Source: Planctomycetota bacterium
GTDB taxonomy: Bacteria > Planctomycetota > Phycisphaerae > Sedimentisphaerales > Anaerohalosphaeraceae
NCBI GenBank assembly: GCA_016873215.1
Contig: VGXU01000017.1
Span: forward strand, 1 to 46,682
Length of the DNA: 46,682 nucleotides
Reading direction: 5' to 3'
The position numbers and the translations under genes were made by a program. Shown here in pieces: positions 15,427 to 23,594 of this stretch (the first letter of the stretch is position 1; each line of letters begins with the position of its first letter). The notes beneath the pieces are model-generated. The model saw only the letters and a program-made list of their open reading frames with translations. It was not told where the DNA came from and did no database searches.

Positions 15427-16836
15427 ATGAACAATTCCAAAGTCCATTTTTACTATAAGAATGTGACCGCCGAAGTCATCGGAACCGAACACGGCATCAC
15501 GGCTGAGCAGATTGATGAGCTGGCGCAGAAGACGACGCCGTTGATTGAAAAGCTCAACGAGCATCGCAAGGCCGGCAAAACCCGCTATCGCGACCTGCCC
15601 TATAACGAGCAGTATCCCAAACAGGTGTGTGAAATCGCCGGTCAGGTGACGAAAGAATGTGAGAATTTTGTCGTACTGGGTATCGGCGGCTCGGCGCTGG
15701 GCAATATCGCGCTGCAGACGGCCCTGAATCCGTATCTGTATAATCTTGACCCGGCGCAGCGGAAAGGCCCGCGGCTGTTTGTGTTTGATAATGTGGACGC
15801 GATGCAATTAACCAGTTTTCTGAGCTGGATCGGCGACAAGCTCGACAAGACGATTTTTAATGTTGTGAGTAAATCGGGGCGTACCGCCGAGACAGCTGCG
15901 CAGTTTTTGATTATTCGTCAGATGCTACTGGAGAAACTTGGCCCGACCGGGTACAAAAAACAAATTATCGCCACCACCGATCCCAAAGAAGGAACAATGC
16001 GGAAAATCGCCAGCGAGGCGGGTTTTCGAACACTGGAAGTTCCTGACGGTGTGGGCGGGCGATTCAGTGTGCTCAGTCCCGTGGGGCTGCTGAGCGCGGC
16101 GTTATGCGGCATTGATATTGAAAGTCTTCTGGCCGGGGCGCGGGATATGGATCAGCGGGTCAGCCGGACGGATTTCTTCGCCAATCCGGCGGCGCTGAAT
16201 GCCGCGATCAACTGGCATTATTACAATCGCGGCAAACGCATCTCCGTGATGTTCCCTTACGCATGGCGGCTCAAAGACCTGTCCGACTGGTATCGCCAGT
16301 TGTGGGCGGAGAGCCTCGGCAAGTCCAAGAACATCAAGGGGCAGGATGTCTTTATTGGCCCGACGCCCGTCAACGCGCTGGGGACGACCGACCAGCACAG
16401 CCAGGTACAATTGTACCGTGAAGGGCCAAATGATAAATTGTTCACGTTCCTGCAGGTCAGGGATTTTGATAACGATATCGTTATTGGCGCGGCGCCGGAA
16501 AGCACGCCTGAATTGAATTATCTGGCGGGCAAGCATATGTCGCGTCTGCTCAACAGTGAAAAAACAGGCACGGAGTACGCCTTGCTGCACGATAAGCGTC
16601 CATGCCTGACGGTATTTTTTGATCAGGTCAACGCCTTTACGATAGGGCAGTTTATTTACCTGTTCGAGACAACCACCTCGCTGGCGGGATTATTGTTCGA
16701 AATTAATGCGTATGACCAGCCTGCGGTGGAGCTGGGTAAAGAAGCAACGTTTGCCCTGATGGGGCAGCCCGGCTATGAGGAACTGGCCGAAAAAATTAAG
16801 CCGGTTCAGCAGATTGACGGCGGGTACCTCGTATAA
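15427..16836 (+). CDS. pgi: glucose-6-phosphate isomerase
   Basis: 469 residues, the length of the shorter bacterial Pgi type. It converts glucose-6-phosphate to fructose-6-phosphate in the cytoplasm. Family features are GIGGSALGN near residue 80, the phosphate-binding SKSGRTAET, GGRFSVLSPVGLL, the active-site LWAESLGKSKN with its Glu, GTTDQHSQVQLYREGP and the C-terminal NAYDQPAVELGK. The phosphate loop has Arg where SKSGTT is usual, which is an oddity but probably tolerated. AGGAAG lies about eight bases before the ATG. The following gene encodes a 6-phosphogluconolactonase domain, so this is a glycolysis / pentose-phosphate pair. Confidence 0.93.
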   Translation: MNNSKVHFYYKNVTAEVIGTEHGITAEQIDELAQKTTPLIEKLNEHRKAGKTRYRDLPYNEQYPKQVCEIAGQVTKECENFVVLGIGGSALGNIALQTALNPYLYNLDPAQRKGPRLFVFDNVDAMQLTSFLSWIGDKLDKTIFNVVSKSGRTAETAAQFLIIRQMLLEKLGPTGYKKQIIATTDPKEGTMRKIASEAGFRTLEVPDGVGGRFSVLSPVGLLSAALCGIDIESLLAGARDMDQRVSRTDFFANPAALNAAINWHYYNRGKRISVMFPYAWRLKDLSDWYRQLWAESLGKSKNIKGQDVFIGPTPVNALGTTDQHSQVQLYREGPNDKLFTFLQVRDFDNDIVIGAAPESTPELNYLAGKHMSRLLNSEKTGTEYALLHDKRPCLTVFFDQVNAFTIGQFIYLFETTTSLAGLLFEINAYDQPAVELGKEATFALMGQPGYEELAEKIKPVQQIDGGYLV

Positions 16837-16874
16837 GCGGGACAACAAAAGATAAAATCAAAGCAGTAGAGTCC

Positions 16875-18032
16875 ATGCGATATCTTGCCATTGACCACGG
16901 TCAAAAGCGTATCGGCCTTGCCGTCAGCGACGCGGGCGGTTCGATGGCCTTTCCGCATTCGGTTCTTGAGGCCGGGCCGAATCTGATACCTCAGATTGTT
17001 CACGCAATTGGGGAAGAGCGGATTGATGCGATTGTGGTCGGCCTTCCCTTGAATATGGACGGCTCGGAAGGTCCCGCCACGGTTGCGGCACGAAAATTCG
17101 CTCAGGCGATTTCGGCCAAGGTATCACAGGCCATCATTTTTTTTGATGAACGGCTCAGCAGCGCCGAGGCGGACTGGAAACTGGCCGGGGTGGGAATGAG
17201 CCGCCAAAAAAAGAAGAACCTCCAGGATGCCGTTGCCGCCGCTGCTTTTTTGCAGGCATTTCTGGATAAAAAGAAGGAGACGGAGAAGCCCAATTCAATC
17301 TCCGCTCCTCAAATCACTCGGCTGGAAACCCCTCAACTTGTTGCGCAGAGCGCTCTCGATATATTTTCTGCGTGTTTTCATCAGGCGATTGAGGAACGGG
17401 ACGTTTTCTTTTGTGCCGTCAGCGGCGGCGACAGCCCGGCGGAATTTTTTAAGCTGCTGGCAACGGATGATTCGCTGGACTGGACAAAGATTCATCTTTT
17501 CTGGGCGGATGAACGGGGTGTCGGGCCGGAGCATCCGGACAGCAATTTTTACTTGGCGAAAAATACATTTCTATCTGAGATTTCGATTCCGGCCGACAAC
17601 ATCCATCGCATACGGGCCGAGCAGACCGATATACGCCGGGCGGCCGCGGAATATGAGCAAACGCTGCAAAAAACATTTTCGCTTTCGCCGGGACAGATTC
17701 CGGAGTTTGACTTGATTCTGTTGGGGCTTGGGGCGGATGGTCACACAGCATCGCTGGCAGCGGATACGAACACAACCGATATTCAGGACAGCCTTGCGAC
17801 GGCGGTTTTTTCGTCGTCACTGCCGTATCCCCGCGTCACTCTGACTGTGCCGGTGCTGCTTGCCGCTCGAAAATTGATGTTTTTGGTTACAGGTTCGCAT
17901 AAGGCACAGATTATTCGCAGGGTTCTTTTTGAAAGTTCTGATGCGGGGCGTCAGCCGGTGCGTTCATTGTGGGCGGCGCGTCAAAAAATGGTCTGGCTCT
18001 TAGACGCCGACGCCGCGTCTTTACTGCATTAA
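16875..18032 (+). CDS. RuvX/YqgF nuclease domain fused to 6-phosphogluconolactonase
   Basis: 385 residues forming two complete, normally separate proteins in one frame. Residues 1-~132 are YqgF/RuvX, an RNase H-fold nuclease for Holliday junctions and pre-16S rRNA. Visible are AIDHGQKRIGLAVSD (Asp7), VVGLPLNMDGSEG, DERLSS at 91-96 and QDAVAAAAFLQAFL at 117-130 with Asp118. A Lys/Glu-rich linker (KKKETEKPN) leads into residues ~148-385, a 6-phosphogluconolactonase of the DevB/SOL type. This half shows SGGDSP at 183-188, the ADERGV to DSN block at 211-224 and LGLGADGHTASL at 283-294 with His290. The second half hydrolyses 6-phosphogluconolactone in the oxidative pentose phosphate path, which fits pgi 38 bases upstream. 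No stop or frameshift separates the halves. Confidence 0.9.
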   Translation: MRYLAIDHGQKRIGLAVSDAGGSMAFPHSVLEAGPNLIPQIVHAIGEERIDAIVVGLPLNMDGSEGPATVAARKFAQAISAKVSQAIIFFDERLSSAEADWKLAGVGMSRQKKKNLQDAVAAAAFLQAFLDKKKETEKPNSISAPQITRLETPQLVAQSALDIFSACFHQAIEERDVFFCAVSGGDSPAEFFKLLATDDSLDWTKIHLFWADERGVGPEHPDSNFYLAKNTFLSEISIPADNIHRIRAEQTDIRRAAAEYEQTLQKTFSLSPGQIPEFDLILLGLGADGHTASLAADTNTTDIQDSLATAVFSSSLPYPRVTLTVPVLLAARKLMFLVTGSHKAQIIRRVLFESSDAGRQPVRSLWAARQKMVWLLDADAASLLH

Positions 18033-18035
18033 AGT

Positions 18036-18755
18036 TCATCCGCAGAGAGGTTTTTCTTCCAGCAATTGACATTGGCTTTGCGTCAGCAGTTTGCTCAGGC
18101 GGTCAAATTGCTGTGTCGTCTTGCAGAAAATCAATCCTGCTTTGGCGCTGGAGGCGATAAGTTTTCGGTCGGGATGGCCGTCCAGATAGGGGATGTTTAT
18201 TAAAATGGTGTCGAAACAATTTTCAGCGGATTGAATGACGCTGCGCAGATTCATCTGGCCGAAGCGGACAAAAAATTCGGCCGGCCAAAGCGAAAGATTT
18301 TCCAACGGAGTAGGCAGAGGTTTAGGGCTTATGCAGTTTTTGACGATGTTTTCGTTCAGGTCGAACGCTCTGGCCGCGGCGTTTCGCTTTGTGTCGAGGT
18401 CAATCAACAGGATTTTTTTGCCGGCCTGTGCCAGCCGTACGGCGGTCTGGACGGGAATTGTGACCGGCAGATACTCCAATCCCGCCCCGGCCAGCAGGAT
18501 AACTTTGTCATGACTTTTGAGAGAGATGATTTTCTCGTATATCAACAGAGAAATATCCCTACACTGTTGTCGGATGAGTGTCGGGCGTTCGGAAGGAACG
18601 GGGCTGGTTTTGGATTTTGGTTTACGAAGCAGCAGCCACACGGCGCCAAGCAGAATAACGAGAGCAAGGCCGCCGAATACGCCGTAGATATACGGCGATG
18701 CCGTGATATTATTGGCCCATCCGATGAGCGAGACTGAAATTACGGTATTCGACAT
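18036..18755 (-). CDS. membrane-anchored ParA/BY-kinase-like protein with degenerate P-loop
   Basis: 239 residues. One membrane helix at ~24-45 (VFGGLALVILLGAVWLLL) is followed by a cytoplasmic domain with the fold pattern of CpsD/Wzc-type or ParA-type ATPases. That pattern comprises an N-terminal helix, strand VILLAGAGLEYLPVTIPVQ where Walker A should be, KILLIDLDTKRNAAARAFD as the Walker A' equivalent, then NCFDTILINIPYLDGHPDRK. The phosphate loop lacks the GKS/GKT, so nucleotide binding is doubtful. It starts six bases after the stop of the coiled-coil gene and is surely cotranscribed with it. A role in surface-polymer export or cell organisation is a guess from the fold. Confidence 0.65.
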   Translation of the reverse strand: MSNTVISVSLIGWANNITASPYIYGVFGGLALVILLGAVWLLLRKPKSKTSPVPSERPTLIRQQCRDISLLIYEKIISLKSHDKVILLAGAGLEYLPVTIPVQTAVRLAQAGKKILLIDLDTKRNAAARAFDLNENIVKNCISPKPLPTPLENLSLWPAEFFVRFGQMNLRSVIQSAENCFDTILINIPYLDGHPDRKLIASSAKAGLIFCKTTQQFDRLSKLLTQSQCQLLEEKPLCG

Positions 18756-18761
18756 CCCCGT

Positions 18762-20648
18762 TTAATTACTTTTCCACATCCAATCAGTTTTTTGAAAGGC
18801 CTGTTTTTTGGCTTCAAGAAATTGCGAAATATCCCGTCGTACAATCTCGGCGATCAGCGTCTCGTTCGGCGAAGAGTCAATTTTGGCGGAACCCAAACTC
18901 TCCGCCGGAGGCGTGATTTCAGCCGCATCCGAAACCGGCAGAACCTCGCTTTCTTTGTGAGGCGGCGGCGTTGTGCGGGTTGATTCGGTCGAACCGACAA
19001 ACTGGTTAACCACCTTTTGTACGGAGTCTTTTTTATTGGCATGGGGCCGTGCGGCCGGGGCCTGTCTTTGGGAAGCGACAGCTTTGCGATGCTCGGCCAT
19101 AATCTGCTCGGCAAGATTAAAACCTGGAATTTCCGGCCGCTCTTCGGCGGTTTCTGTTGCCTGCGGAGTCTGTGGAGACCCGTGCAGCATTTCCATTTCT
19201 TCGGGCGATACGAAAACTTCGGTTTTGTTGGGTTGGGCGGGTTTTTCGCTCAGTTCTTTGATTTGCTGATACACCCGTTCCAGTTCCTGGTCCCGAAGAT
19301 GCAGCAAATGGTGGAGATGATTGTTTTCTTCGCCGACGAGCTGATGATCGCCCTTGAGGCGTTCCAATTGGCGGTTCAGCACTTCATTTTTCTGTTGAGC
19401 CTGCCGGAGCTGTTCCCGCAGTTGTTCCGCCTCCTGTTCGCCGGCCAGCAGACGGTCATTATGGGCCTGAAGTGCGGCCAGGCGATTTTCCATTTCTCGT
19501 TTCTGGCGGTCTGTTTTTTCCAGCCGGGCCTGATAGTCCTGTACGAGGGTCTGGAGTTCCGTTTTTTCTTTGGCGGCCTGTTCGGAAAGCTCCCGCAATT
19601 GATTTTCCATCTCCGCAAGATGTGTCTGTAATTGTTCCGCCTGCCTGGCCAGTTGTTTTTCTTTTTGCTGTGTTTCGGCCAGCATTGTTTGCGCCTGTTG
19701 TTTCTGGTTTTCCATTTCGGCAAGGAGCTGCTGGCGTTCCTGCAACAGGACATTCAGTTGGGCCTGTGTTTCCGTCAGCTCCAGTTGTTTTTGTTCATTT
19801 TGATTTTGCAGCGATTGTATGTCTTTATTCAAATCCGCCGAGGCGAGTCCGATTTGTTTGAGTTGGTCCTGAAGCTGCTGATCCTGTTTTTCGAGCAAAT
19901 CGAGGCGGGATTTCAATTGGATATTTTGGGCTTCCAGCGGTTCCTTTTGTTCCAGCGTTTGTTTTTGCTGTTTTACCGCCTCCGATAAACGCTCAACCAG
20001 ATGCTGCTTTTCCTGAAGTTCCTGTTGTGTGTTTTGCAAATTGTCGCGAAGGTCTTCAATCTGTTCCCGCAGCGAGGAAATGGTTTGCTGGACGCTGCTG
20101 TCTTTGCCGGCAGCCGTCTGGATTTCCTCTTCCCGGGCGGCCAATTGTTCCTGCATAGTCCGGATTTTCGTTTGCAGCGTTTGTTTTTCCGTTTGCGCTG
20201 TCTGCAGAGTATTGCGGGTATTCTGAAGTTCATTCTGCAGGGTCGAAAGATTTTCCAGAGCCTGACGAGTCTTTGCGGCGAGAGTTTGAATATCCGTGTT
20301 TTTGGCGGCAAGCTGCTGTCGCAGACTTGCGATTTGCGTCTGAAGCTCTTTCTCCGCCTCGGCCGAGGGTTCGGAATACGTTTTTTGCGGCTGTGCCGCC
20401 TGCGGTTTTACGGCCGGTACGGCTTCAATTTTTCGAGGGATATCTGAGGCTGTGATTTCGGGGGCGTCAGCGACAGGAGCAGGGGACAGAGGGGTGGCTT
20501 TCTTTTCCGCCGGTGGCGCCGGCATGGGCTGTGGATTGCCGGGAACCGCGTTTTTTTGCGCAGTCTGCTGAACGGCTCGCAAAATGTCGGCCCGACATTG
20601 TAGAATATCCGCATCCAGCATTTCTTGTGCAGGTTTTTCCGGATTCAC
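18762..20648 (-). CDS. long coiled-coil protein of unknown function
   Basis: 628 residues, starting at GTG 20648 with AAGGG eight bases upstream. Residues ~30-90 are Pro/Ala-rich and probably disordered. Residues ~95-460 are a nearly unbroken heptad-rich coiled coil, very rich in Gln, Glu, Leu and Lys (for example LREQLRQAQQKNEVLNRQLE). The tail is again low-complexity, then ends in a short helical segment (SPNETLIAEIVRRDISQFLE). There is no signal peptide or membrane helix, so it should be cytoplasmic and filament-like or a scaffold. The partner gene six bases downstream is membrane-anchored and ParA-like; such pairs often position or polymerise together, but the actual role is unknown. Confidence 0.75.
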   Translation of the reverse strand: MNPEKPAQEMLDADILQCRADILRAVQQTAQKNAVPGNPQPMPAPPAEKKATPLSPAPVADAPEITASDIPRKIEAVPAVKPQAAQPQKTYSEPSAEAEKELQTQIASLRQQLAAKNTDIQTLAAKTRQALENLSTLQNELQNTRNTLQTAQTEKQTLQTKIRTMQEQLAAREEEIQTAAGKDSSVQQTISSLREQIEDLRDNLQNTQQELQEKQHLVERLSEAVKQQKQTLEQKEPLEAQNIQLKSRLDLLEKQDQQLQDQLKQIGLASADLNKDIQSLQNQNEQKQLELTETQAQLNVLLQERQQLLAEMENQKQQAQTMLAETQQKEKQLARQAEQLQTHLAEMENQLRELSEQAAKEKTELQTLVQDYQARLEKTDRQKREMENRLAALQAHNDRLLAGEQEAEQLREQLRQAQQKNEVLNRQLERLKGDHQLVGEENNHLHHLLHLRDQELERVYQQIKELSEKPAQPNKTEVFVSPEEMEMLHGSPQTPQATETAEERPEIPGFNLAEQIMAEHRKAVASQRQAPAARPHANKKDSVQKVVNQFVGSTESTRTTPPPHKESEVLPVSDAAEITPPAESLGSAKIDSSPNETLIAEIVRRDISQFLEAKKQAFQKTDWMWKSN

Positions 20649-20688
20649 AAATTCACCCTTCTCAATTCAGAAAATAGAATTATTATTT

Positions 20689-20717
20689 ATTATACCCCAA
20701 AAAGAGTTAAAAAGCAA
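20689..20717 (-). promoter_or_regulatory. candidate promoter of the coiled-coil operon
   Basis: On the minus strand a perfect TATAAT (20694-20689) lies 17 bases after TTGCTT (20717-20712, 3/6 to consensus), about 40 bases before the GTG start at 20648. It is divergent from the strong rightward promoter at 20751-20780. Confidence 0.4.
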
Positions 20718-20750
20718 GCCCGGACAACAGTGTAAAAATAGGTAAAATAT

Positions 20751-20780
20751 TTGACAAAACAGGATGGGGTATTGTATAAT
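20751..20780 (+). promoter_or_regulatory. consensus sigma70 promoter of the GLUG surface protein gene
   Basis: TTGACA at 20751-20756 and TATAAT at 20775-20780 match consensus at 12 of 12 positions with an 18-base spacer. Transcription would start near 20787, leaving a leader of about 54 bases before the ATG at 20841. The leader ends in AAGGAGG about eight bases before the start codon, so both transcription and translation signals are unusually strong. Confidence 0.75.
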
Positions 20781-20840
20781 GTCCGGTTATGTCGCTTATT
20801 ATCAGACGAACCTTGGAACCTTTTTAAGGAGGGTGATGAA

Positions 20841-22352
20841 ATGAATTCGATAGTAAAGCGAGTTTTGGGCATTGCGAGCGCAGTTTTTCTGTCTTCCATT
20901 TCTTTTGGCTATTCCGGTGGTTCAGGAACTACGGATGCTCCCTATCAAATTGCTGATGCCGATGATCTGTTGGAATTGGCTGCCGATACTGGCAATTATG
21001 ATAAATATTTTATCCTGACGGCGGATATTGACCTGGCTGGGTACAGTTTTACTACTGCGGTAATCGCCCCTAACACCGACGATAATTCGACAGTCTTTAC
21101 AGGCACTTTTAACGGCAATTACCATGTAATTTCCAGTTTGACGATTGACACGCAGGGGCAAAATCAGGGCTATTTAGGTTTATTCGGCAATATACAGAGC
21201 AGTACGATAAAACGGCTTGGATTGAAGAATGTCTCCGTCACCTGCGGCGATGAGTCGGCCTATGTGGGTACGCTTGCCGGACTCAACCAGGGCACGATTG
21301 ATCAATGTTATGCAAAAGGTGCGATTCACGGCGGTGTATCCCCCCAAAACCTCGGAGGGTTTGTCGGCGCATCCGCAGGAACTGTCACCAATTGCCATGC
21401 GGATGTCGATGTGTACGCGGGTGCAAGTGCGCAAATACTCGGCGGCTTTGCGGGTACGGCGTATGGAGTACTTTCCAATTGTTATGCGAGCGGCTTCGTA
21501 GATAGTCGAGCATCGGCGGGGGGCTTCGGCGGGATAATACACCCCTGGTTTTCTCTTCTGTTAAATTGCTATTTTCTGTCCCCCGGCGACGGCGGCGGGC
21601 CGAACAATGGAATCGGGACACTCCTTAGCGATTCACAAATGCGGCAGCAAAGCAGTTTTGTCGGCTGGGATTTTCAAGGGAGCGCCGCAGACGGCGAGGA
21701 GGAAGTCTGGCAAATGAACGGCGGTTATCCGGTTTTGGCATGGCAAGTCCCTGTGGGGATGCGACAACTGGTTGTGTTGAGCCGGTACTGGCAGGCAACC
21801 GGGTGTATTTCCGGCCAGCCGTGTGTGATTGCAGACTGGTACGACGATAACGTTATCGACACAAAAGACCTGGCTCTTCTGGTCCAAAGCTGGCTGGAGC
21901 CGGCAATACAAACAGATTATCCAAAGACCGAGGATAATTTTGAAACAGGCGATTTTACCAAACTGCCATGGGTGCAGGGGGGCAACGCCGGCTGGACGAT
22001 TGTCTCCTGTTCGAATGTTTATGATGGTCTTTATTCGGCCAAATCCGGCGCTATCGGCCATAGCCAGTCCAGCACACTTGAATTGACGGCGGCAGTTTCC
22101 GGAAAGAGCGAGATTGTTTTTGCCGTCAAAGTTTCCAGTGAAAGCGGATTTGATAAACTTGATTTTTATATTGATGGCAGCATCCGACTTATGGGGCTGT
22201 CCGGCGAATATGGCTGGAATGAGATGCGTTTCAGCGGTTTCTCGGACGGCGTCCATACATTTAAGTGGTCTTACTCAAAAGACAGCAGCGGAATCGGTGG
22301 AAGCGATTGCGCCTGGATTGACAATGTCAGGATTCTTCGTCTGGAAGAATAA
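20841..22352 (+). CDS. secreted GLUG-repeat surface protein with dockerin-like motif
   Basis: The ATG at 20841 has AAGGAGG in place; the open frame further upstream covers the promoter and is not translated. 503 residues. A signal peptide (residues 1-~24, ending SSISFGYS) is followed by the GGSGTTDAPYQIADADDLLEL opening common to planctomycetal surface proteins. Right-handed beta-helix type GLUG repeats come next (GYLGLFGNIQ, VGTLAGLNQG, LGGFVGASAGTVTNCHAD, LGGFAGTAYGVLSNCYASG). A single dockerin-like calcium loop (DWYDDNVIDTKDLALLVQSWL, residues ~332-352) leads into a C-terminal jelly-roll domain of ~135 residues (DNFETGDFTKLPW to AWIDNVRI). Probably a cell-surface adhesin or glycan-binding protein. 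The gene converges on the M16 gene with only 14 bases between. Confidence 0.75.
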   Translation: MNSIVKRVLGIASAVFLSSISFGYSGGSGTTDAPYQIADADDLLELAADTGNYDKYFILTADIDLAGYSFTTAVIAPNTDDNSTVFTGTFNGNYHVISSLTIDTQGQNQGYLGLFGNIQSSTIKRLGLKNVSVTCGDESAYVGTLAGLNQGTIDQCYAKGAIHGGVSPQNLGGFVGASAGTVTNCHADVDVYAGASAQILGGFAGTAYGVLSNCYASGFVDSRASAGGFGGIIHPWFSLLLNCYFLSPGDGGGPNNGIGTLLSDSQMRQQSSFVGWDFQGSAADGEEEVWQMNGGYPVLAWQVPVGMRQLVVLSRYWQATGCISGQPCVIADWYDDNVIDTKDLALLVQSWLEPAIQTDYPKTEDNFETGDFTKLPWVQGGNAGWTIVSCSNVYDGLYSAKSGAIGHSQSSTLELTAAVSGKSEIVFAVKVSSESGFDKLDFYIDGSIRLMGLSGEYGWNEMRFSGFSDGVHTFKWSYSKDSSGIGGSDCAWIDNVRILRLEE

Positions 22353-22366
22353 ACATTGATTATTTA

Positions 22367-23587
22367 CTATGCGGTCGGGCCCATGGCCAGGCAGGTGAAA
22401 TCGCCGGGCTGAAATTCAGCGGTGAGGCTGTTGACGTCCTGGACGGTGACGGAACGAATGGCGGCGATATCATCGGCCAAAGTCCGGTATTCCTGACTAT
22501 AGACCCAATTGAAGCCCAACCCCAGCAGCCGGCCCATCGGCTGTTCGGATTTGATGGCCAGAGTGCTGAGGACTTTATTTTTGGCGGCCTGCAATTCTTT
22601 TTCGGAAACACCATTTTCGGTGATGTCCTTAAAGATACCGCCGACAATATCCATCACTTTTTGGGCCGCTGTTGGTTCGCAGCAGATATAGCTGTATATC
22701 GCGCCGATGCCGTCCATCGCTTCGGCCTGCATCGATGCGACTTCGGCAATGGCGGGGTCCACCAGCGACCAGAAGTAGCGTGAGCCGGTGCTATCGCCAA
22801 GAATCATACCCAGAAGAGACGCCGCGAATCGCCGCGGGTCCTGCATCGACACGGACGGGCTGAGCAGGCAGATATGATGACGGGCCAGGGATTCTTTACG
22901 GATGGATTTTTTTTGACGGGTTCCCTCAAAGTATGAAATTGTGCGGTCCGTCTGTACGGGCTGCCAGCCGCCGCAGAGTTGCTCAATATGACTGCTGAAC
23001 ACGTCGAAGTCGAAATTCCCACAGCAGGCGACCACCAGATTATTCGGGGCGTATCGCTTTGTGAAATAATCGCGCATTTGCTGTACGGCCATCGCTTTAA
23101 TGCTTTCGTCCGTGCCGGGGACGCTGTTGCCGCAGGGGTGGGAGCCGAAATGCAGAGTGCGAGCCTGGTCAACCACATCGAATTGAGGCATATCTTTGTA
23201 CATGGCGATTTCTTCGAGGATGACATTTTTTTCAAGGTTAAAATCCTCTTCGCGCAAAGCCGGACGCATGAGTTGGGACCAGAGTTTGGCCACGTCGGGC
23301 AGATATTCGGCCAGAACCGCCGCAAAATAGACGGTGTTTTCCTCGCCGGTGAAGGCATTAAAACTGGCGCCAAGTCCGTCGAATGCCTCATTGACCTGCT
23401 GCCAGGATAGTGTTTCCGTGCCCTTGAAAAGCATGTGTTCGAGGAAATGCGAAACGCCGCTGATGGCGGCGGTTTCGTCGCGTGAACCAGTCCGCACAAA
23501 AAACCCCATCGCCGCGGTTTGGGCGTGAGGTTGTATTTCCCCGATAAGGGTCAGTCCATTTTGGAGTTGTTTGTGTTTGAATTGCAT
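22367..23587 (-). CDS. M16 zinc peptidase, catalytic subunit
   Basis: The frame is open to 23716, but the ATG at 23587 gives the family N-terminus (FKHKQLQNGLTLIGE) and sits seven bases after the preceding gene. About 406 residues, the length of a two-domain M16B subunit. The zinc site is intact: inverted HxxEH as HFLEH (His47, Glu50, His51), with the third ligand Glu in NVILEEIAMY about 75 residues later. The C-terminal half lacks the Arg/Tyr substrate-binding motif (it reads STGSRYFWSLVDPAIAE). The neighbouring paralogue has the opposite pattern, so the two should form a heterodimer that degrades peptides. No signal peptide, so probably cytoplasmic. Confidence 0.9.
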   Translation of the reverse strand: MQFKHKQLQNGLTLIGEIQPHAQTAAMGFFVRTGSRDETAAISGVSHFLEHMLFKGTETLSWQQVNEAFDGLGASFNAFTGEENTVYFAAVLAEYLPDVAKLWSQLMRPALREEDFNLEKNVILEEIAMYKDMPQFDVVDQARTLHFGSHPCGNSVPGTDESIKAMAVQQMRDYFTKRYAPNNLVVACCGNFDFDVFSSHIEQLCGGWQPVQTDRTISYFEGTRQKKSIRKESLARHHICLLSPSVSMQDPRRFAASLLGMILGDSTGSRYFWSLVDPAIAEVASMQAEAMDGIGAIYSYICCEPTAAQKVMDIVGGIFKDITENGVSEKELQAAKNKVLSTLAIKSEQPMGRLLGLGFNWVYSQEYRTLADDIAAIRSVTVQDVNSLTAEFQPGDFTCLAMGPTA

Positions 23588-23594
23588 AGGCCGA

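Noticed and set aside
20751-20840. N-terminal extension of the GLUG protein
   Set aside because: The frame is open, but it covers the promoter and the ribosome binding site; the signal peptide starts at the ATG at 20841.
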